DNA from: Arthonia radiata
Lineage: Eukaryota; Ascomycota; Arthoniomycetes; Arthoniales; Arthoniaceae
NCBI GenBank assembly: GCA_002989075.1
Contig: PSQN01000002.1
Span: forward strand, 1,763,245 to 1,827,244
Length of the DNA: 64,000 nt
Reading direction: 5' to 3'
The notes under the pieces were generated by a model. The model worked only from the letters and a program-made list of their open reading frames with translations, made no database searches and had not been told where the DNA came from. Position 1 is the stretch's first letter; the number at the start of each line of letters is the position of its first letter. This document shows, in pieces, positions 59,189 through 64,000 of this stretch. A program made the position numbers and the translations under genes.

Positions 59189-59658
59189 GGTCGAAACGGA
59201 GCAGACATATGTCTGTCTTCAGTATCGAATCACTATAGTCAGGGTTCCCATTCCCTGGCACATTCGGGATATGCGCTACGACAAGCGCGAGGTCTGCGCA
59301 CGTCAAGCTAGCCCTGACGATACTGAGGCATTCTACTCGCCTTGCTAATCGAAAGCTGCTCCAATCGGACAGTAGCAGACGTAGGCCGATCTTCAGGGTC
59401 ACGATATCGTGGTAAGGAGGCTCAATCCCTGGCGGGACCGAGATATACGCTGCGTCAAGCGCAAGAACTGCACACGGCAAGCTTTGCTTGGGCCGATTTG
59501 AGAAAGACTGCGTTATCCCACCAGCATAGAAGGTGTATTAGAGTTACGCCTCTTGGGCAGAGTCTAGCGATGTTGAGGTACTCTCGTTTCGAGACTGGAA
59601 CATTTACACGGTGAGAATTGTTTAGAATCAGGCGTGCAGGCCAACGCGTCGCACGCAA
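59178..59658 (-). pseudogene. possible relic of a second F-box-like gene
   Basis: Two overlapping minus-strand frames (59658-59455 and 59480-59178) are coding-like: an acidic/Leu-rich run (LGLRLLLSDWSSFRLARRVE) followed by LTCADLALVVAHIPNV, which resembles the region after the F-box in related fungal proteins. There is no ATG start and no single open frame. It lies directly upstream of the F-box/LRR gene on the same strand. Confidence 0.25.
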
Positions 59659-60331
59659 TGTGACATGGCGGAGTAATAATATTCCGGAGATGCCTGATTT
59701 TACAGGCCAGCATGGACTATCAAATCTTGCCGCTACGCCCCTCCAGCCCGCTCTGATCTTTGAACTTTGAACCCCGCTGCAAATCCACCGGCCCCGTCAT
59801 CAAATTGACGGAGCCGTTCTGGCTGTCGTTTGTCTGCTATTTTCGGACTATGTTTGGCGGTGGCAAGGCCTTTAACTGCAGCGGTATTCATTGTTCGATA
59901 GGTACAAGGTATGCCTGGGTCCTCTGTAGGAGCCACAGTACCGACAAAGTCCAAGGGATAGCCGTGTCTGTCTGACAAATATATCCAAAAATCTGTCGAT
60001 TCTCGTCCAGTGCATACATCCCAACAAGTGGGACGGTGGTGGCTTCACTGACCGCAAGAGTACTCCGTATGCGGAGTGCGTCTGTGGAGTGTCTCACTCT
60101 GCGACGACTGCCGCCTGATCTGGTGCGGCCCGAATATCAGTGCGTCTGTGCCATGTGCGATGAGTGAAACTAGACGTAACAACACCTATATAAGATGCAT
60201 GTAATGCTGTCCAGAATGCCGGTGTTTGAGCGAACAGTAAAGGGCAAGACAGTCATTTTCGAGACACCTGTTCCACTCCTTACGCCTTTCCACACAGGTC
60301 TGAGACTGCTACCATTCCAGCACCAGCCGAC
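59659..60331. other. intergenic, upstream of a secreted-protein pseudogene
   Basis: No gene. It contains a near-palindrome ACTCCGTATGCGGAGT (60062-60077) and a TATATAA element (60187) that fits the promoter of the gene at 60332. Confidence 0.4.
60187..60193 (+). promoter_or_regulatory. TATA box
   Basis: TATATAA, 139 nt upstream of the ATG at 60332. Its position and sequence suit a core promoter for the secreted-protein gene. Confidence 0.35.
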
Positions 60332-60765
60332 ATGCACATCCGCACCGTAAAAGTCCCCTCTGCCTGGAAACTATCCACGGGCTAACGCTTCCCCAGCTTC
60401 TCACCACTCTACCCCTCCTCTCCTTAGCCCTAGCGGACAACATTCTAGTCGACTTTTAGACCTACTAGACGGTCGTCACCGTTTGCACCGACAAAACCCT
60501 AGCCACCAACAACGGACAGCTCGGCTTTGGCTGCGTTGAAACGACCAATGGTCTACCATGCAACTTCTTCGGCTTCGGCATCGTGCCGAACAACAATCTT
60601 GGCGTCAGATTCTTCAAGGAGTCTGGTTGCCCTGAAGGCGGACCATTCGTGGATTTCAAGATGGTTAGGGACGAGCTGAACGAGCAGTGCACGGCTATTC
60701 ACGAAGTTGGGGAGTCAGGGGGGCCAATGAACAGTTATCGAAGCCTGGTCTTGCGAAATATGTAG
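60332..60765 (+). pseudogene. small cysteine-rich secreted protein, disabled by two stops
   Basis: ATG at 60332; exon 1 is only 15 nt. The intron 60347-60396 has GTAAAA, a GGCTAACGC branch and CCCCAG. Exon 2 completes a clear signal peptide (LLTTLPLLSLALA). Right after the cleavage site two TAG codons stand in frame at 60457 and 60466, nine bases apart; beyond them the frame stays open to the TAG at 60763. The mature part has five cysteines (VCTDK, FGCVE, LPCNF, SGCPEG, EQCTA). It resembles the intact neighbour at 61433 in its second half. Both stops are explained by C-to-T changes in CAG codons, which is the pattern of repeat-induced point mutation. It is an effector-like gene by type; function unknown. 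Confidence 0.6.
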
Positions 60766-61432
60766 CGATTGCAAAGTTATGTATCCTGAGGTGCACTTCG
60801 CGCATAGACACATTCTGCATAACAGGTGGTGGAATAAACAAATGGGGATGGTGGTCCGCCAATCCTCGTAACTCTGATGCTTCTCTTTTGATACTAGGTT
60901 TCCTGAGTAGAAATGTTTAGCTCACAGGGGCAGCCCAAGGATCGTTTGCGCGTTTGACGAGACAGATTTTGAGTGTAGCACGGTCTTTGTTATCGGTTTC
61001 GGCATGGAATCAATGTTTCATGCCTAAGAATGTTTCAGTGCAGCCACGATGCAGCTTCGTTGAGCCTCATTGTGCACCTCCCGTGCCATGCGGCGCGGCC
61101 CGAACATGTAAATCCTCCAGCAGCCGTATTTGCGGCTCATATGGCATGCTTGGTGGCTCTGATAATATGAAACATGGATGCCTGGTCACTGTTTCCATGC
61201 CCACTCACAGGCCGGTTTAGTACGGTCGGCTCAGGACCTCCTGTCACCTTACACCCCGTATGGGTCTGTATCTAAAGCTGACATCGCTCTCGTATGGCTG
61301 CACTATCTACTCTGCAATCTTCTTCAACAATTCTCGGCTCGCCTCCCGTCTCCTCAGAACACTTCGTTGCGTGGATTCTTCACTTTCAGTCCCTACAGCC
61401 AGCGTTTACCGACCTTTGAACATCGCGCAGCC
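60766..61432. other. spacer between the two secreted-protein genes
   Basis: No gene seen. A cysteine-containing plus-strand frame (60954-61220) lacks an ATG and a signal peptide. Confidence 0.45.
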
Positions 61433-61873
61433 ATGCGTTCAAACTCCGTTAGCACCTTTTCATACCTCGCAACCCTCGCTATCACCCTCTCGCCACTCGC
61501 TCTCGCCCAGTCACCATTCGCCAGCCTCATAAATACCCACGTCCAGCTCGAAGGTTTCAATGCCGCCGGCTGCGAGAGCACACACAGTCAAAGCTTCCAC
61601 GCAGATTCGCTCGACGGTAAAACGCTCTACTGCATGCAAGCGATGGACGGTCCAGCCAACTTCCTGAAAGCGAATTCAACAGCGGACAACTACTCGCTTG
61701 TCCTCTTCGAAGAAACAGGGTGCAAGGGAACCTCAAGGATACTGAAGCTAGAAAGAGATAATGAGAACATGTGCAAGACTGTATCCGATTTGCTAGACCA
61801 GGATGGAAAGGGCAAGGGTGAGATGCATACGTTCCTGAGCGTGGCGACGACTGAGCAGGCGCCAAAGGTTTAG
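61433..61873 (+). CDS. small secreted cysteine-containing protein, 146 aa
   Basis: Intronless. The ATG at 61433 opens a strong signal peptide: a polar start, the hydrophobic core YLATLAITLSPLALA, and a likely cut before QSP. The mature part is about 120 residues with four cysteines (AGCES, LYCMQ, TGCKG, NMCKT), enough for two disulfides. The second half matches the pseudogene at 60332 in pattern: a hydrophobic strand, FxExGC, about 14 residues, then C. It was probably made by tandem duplication. No known domain; it may be an effector-like or cell-surface protein. The family lies in a fast-changing region with F-box genes. Confidence 0.65.
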   Translation: MRSNSVSTFSYLATLAITLSPLALAQSPFASLINTHVQLEGFNAAGCESTHSQSFHADSLDGKTLYCMQAMDGPANFLKANSTADNYSLVLFEETGCKGTSRILKLERDNENMCKTVSDLLDQDGKGKGEMHTFLSVATTEQAPKV

Positions 61874-62984
61874 GACTAGCTGGCGCCGAGGCAGTGATGG
61901 GCTGTGGCAGGTGTGTGGAAGGTGTATCCTAGGATACGAACGCACGTTTCAAGTAGGATAGGGAAGGTACCTTTGTATCAATGCTCCACGAACAGGTTAC
62001 AGCCCTCTTGCTTTCGTGTCTGCCGTTCTGATACGTCTATGAACGGCATGTTGCAACCGTTGCTGACGCTCCATTTACCGCCACTGTCGGTCGGAGTGTG
62101 GAAAGGGTAAGTTTTAGTGACTATTCCCAGTCTATTAGTCGCTAACGTCCGTGCGAAGGCTGCCTTGACTAATAACTAAGAATAGTCACTCCTGACGTCG
62201 TCAATGACAATATTGCGTAGTTTTGAGACTTGGTACTTGCTACATGTGCCCTACTGTCTCCATCTCTACGCAGACATCGACAACGAAGCGCGCTTTTGAC
62301 CTCTAAAACGCTGTATCAAATCCCAGGTTTTTACGGCTAGCGGCTCTAGCAGGTGTTAATTAGAGGAGTTTGGTGAACGATTAGTGACTAAAGTCAGTCA
62401 AATAGTCAATAAGCTTTGCGTACAGACAAAATTGACTATTCTGAAGGGAATAGTGACTAAGGGACCAAGATTAGTGACTGTTCCGCATACCTTGACTAAA
62501 CCGACCGACACCACAGCCTCCACGATTATGCTGTTTAGAAAGCTGAGTGCTGCACAACTCTCTGTGATGTTGCAGTACCGAACATGGCGCATGTAACCAG
62601 CAAGACGCTCGTGGCCGTCATCTTGGAGGCTTTCGCCTTGCTCTTGATGCTTGGAAACCCAAGGCGTGCGGCTTCGTGGGTCGAGATTGCCCGTCCATAA
62701 TCTGCCAACGGTCTGGTCAAAGCACCGCCTGTTCACTCGCAGACATGCTGCAAGGGAAGACTGGCCGACCAGCGCCTATATCATCTGAAAGATCTCGTCA
62801 ATTTCTAGAGCAGACATGTTGGACTTTGCGGTGAGATGTTAAAGAGCGTGAAAATCAAAAGAGATTGTGATGCGCCCTAACGCGTCGTACGCAGGTGCTT
62901 GCCAGGGGTTGTGAATCTTGGCATTGGCACTATTGACCATTTTAGGAATAGCGCAGTAAAGGTCCGATGATTCGGAGGTTGCCC
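61874..62984. other. intergenic region with clustered TGACTA repeats
   Basis: About 1.1 kb without a gene. The central part holds the repeat cluster described at 62112-62505. The right part is the 3' flank of the minus-strand F-box/LRR-like gene. Confidence 0.5.
62112..62505. repeat. cluster of TGACTA/TAGTCA motifs with inverted repeats
   Basis: About ten copies of TGACTA or its complement lie in under 400 bp. One pair forms an inverted repeat: AGTGACTATTC near 62116 and GAATAGTCACT near 62180. A second hairpin is GACTATTC-TGAA-GGGAATAGTGAC near 62433-62456. Several copies extend to TTAGTGACTAA. Possible readings are a short inverted-repeat transposon remnant or a bZIP (AP-1-like) binding array. 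Confidence 0.6.
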
Positions 62985-64000
62985 TCAACCCTCGCAGATC
63001 TCCTCGACCAACCTCTCTTCGACACCAACGTATCTCGACAATGCAGCAGGCGGCAAACTCTTGGCACGCGCACGCAGCCACTCTATTAAATGCTCTTTCA
63101 AGGCGTCGTGATTGCGCTCTTCCCATGGCGTGAGATCGTAAATAGCGTAGAAGCGCTGCAGTGGCTTCACCTTCGCTACGCGTGGCATGTACTGGTCCAA
63201 AGTCGCAAACAGTCGCTGCGAGATGCTGCTTTCAAACGATCCGTCGGCGCAGACACAATCTTCCTGCACAAGAGAGCGCACGGACAGCTTGTGCAGGTGC
63301 CGGAACACGTTCGACGATGACCACGCGGGCAAGTTGACGTTGATCGGTACGTCCAGTTTCTGAAGCCGAGGACAGACCCCTGCTATGTCTTGGAGAGTGT
63401 TTGTGGAGTCGAGGGCAGTTTGACGTCGCCATGATCCTCGGTCGCGAAATGCATTGCTGGCGAAGAGGCGAAGGCATGGCCAGTGCTTGAGTACGTTGAC
63501 GAGGTTCCCAGTGGGTGGGTAGTTCTCAACCTGAGTTGCGCTATAGGTTGAGAGGGTGAGCGTTTGTCAGGATGCAGCCGCAACGTGAGGGGTGAAATAG
63601 ACGGCGGGATCGGCTTGAAGATACGCCGTTATACTGACCGAAAATCAAATGATTGCATACGCGGGCAGCCTTCAGCAAGCGCTGACAATCGGTCCGGCCA
63701 GTCGCTGTCTTCAATACCGTCCACAAACATATTTACCTCCGTGAGGTACGAGCAGCGTGCAAGCGGCATGAATAGGTCGGTCTCGATATCGATTTCGTCA
63801 TCGCCATCGTTGGAAAAGAGGTGAACATGCTCGAGAGTATTGGTCATGCAATACAAAAGCTCGCGAACAGCTGGGCTGCGGCCAATTTCGAGCGTCAAGC
63901 TCTGGCAGCTTGGCAAAATGCGCTGTCCAACATGATTGAGGCGTTGCACATTCTCTGAGGCGATGTCGCATCGAAATCCAACAGTTTCCGCACTGTAATT
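62985..64000 (-). CDS. LRR-type F-box-like protein, 5' end outside the window (partial)
   Basis: The frame is open from the window edge to a donor at 63639 (TTTTCG|GTCAGT); the intron 63638-63541 ends CTATAG, and the exon 63540-62985 ends in TGA. Leucine-rich segments typical of fungal F-box proteins recur: SLTLEIGRSPAVRELLYCM, HVHLFSNDGDDEIDIETDL, CPRLQKLDVPINVNLP and FRHLHKLSVRSL. The C-terminus is helical and basic (LIEWLRARAKSLPP). The F-box itself would lie upstream, outside the window. It is on the same strand as the F-box/LRR gene at 57231 and related by type, but not close enough for me to align. Confidence 0.6.

Noticed and set aside
60954-61220. Cysteine-rich plus-strand frame between the secreted-protein genes
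   Set aside because: Starts at TTG, has no signal peptide or splice sites, and the cysteine spacing is irregular.
1-64000. tRNA, rRNA, CRISPR array, complete transposon or secondary-metabolite cluster
   Set aside because: I read for TTCGA T-arm contexts, transposase/reverse transcriptase motifs, repeat-spacer arrays and PKS/NRPS backbones and found none; a tRNAscan or repeat search would be decisive.

Overview
The window is fungal nuclear DNA, most likely from a filamentous ascomycete. Protein-coding genes lie close together on both strands. They carry short GT-AG introns (about 42 to 70 nt), many with CTAAC or CTGAC branch points. The set includes a filamentous-fungal complex I accessory subunit, a PNP-NACHT-ankyrin NLR and kinase proteins of the fungal NLR-associated kind. 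Dothideomycetes is my best guess, by inference only. I rebuilt exon structures by hand by checking reading phase across each splice, so several models are complete multi-exon genes. I saw no rRNA, tRNA, CRISPR or intact transposon.

Layout. 0-7 kb: a possible small secreted peptide gene, an unknown 282-aa protein and a 7-exon protein kinase with a long unknown tail. 7-16 kb: a 12-exon MFS sugar transporter, a 49-codon ORF, a CorA-like membrane protein and a protein with a kinase plus a kinase-like domain. 16-20 kb: two small tryptophan/proline-rich paralogues flanking the dead 3' end of a GH31 alpha-glucosidase gene. 20-30 kb: an MFS DHA1-type transporter, a UCH-type deubiquitinase, an FAD monooxygenase, an uncharacterised multi-pass membrane protein and a CDF cation transporter. 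30-41 kb: RAD16 (with very odd splicing in helicase motif VI), a broken MFS relic and a broken PNP-NACHT-ankyrin NLR. 41-56 kb is housekeeping: a SET protein, HIS3, AC19/RPC19, a complex I LYR subunit, BUD31, a forkhead factor and an ABCC transporter. 56-64 kb: F-box/LRR-like genes on the minus strand and a tandem pair of small cysteine-containing secreted proteins, one disabled by two CAG-to-TAG-type stops.

The housekeeping block is compact, with divergent (HIS3/AC19, complex I/BUD31) and convergent (AC19/complex I) pairs. The accessory stretches (0-20 kb, 33-41 kb, 56-64 kb) hold fast-evolving families in which intact copies sit beside decayed ones: kinases, NLR, F-box proteins, secreted proteins, MFS and GH31. 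I see no operon-like metabolic cluster; the 20-27 kb transporter/oxidase neighbourhood lacks a backbone biosynthetic enzyme.
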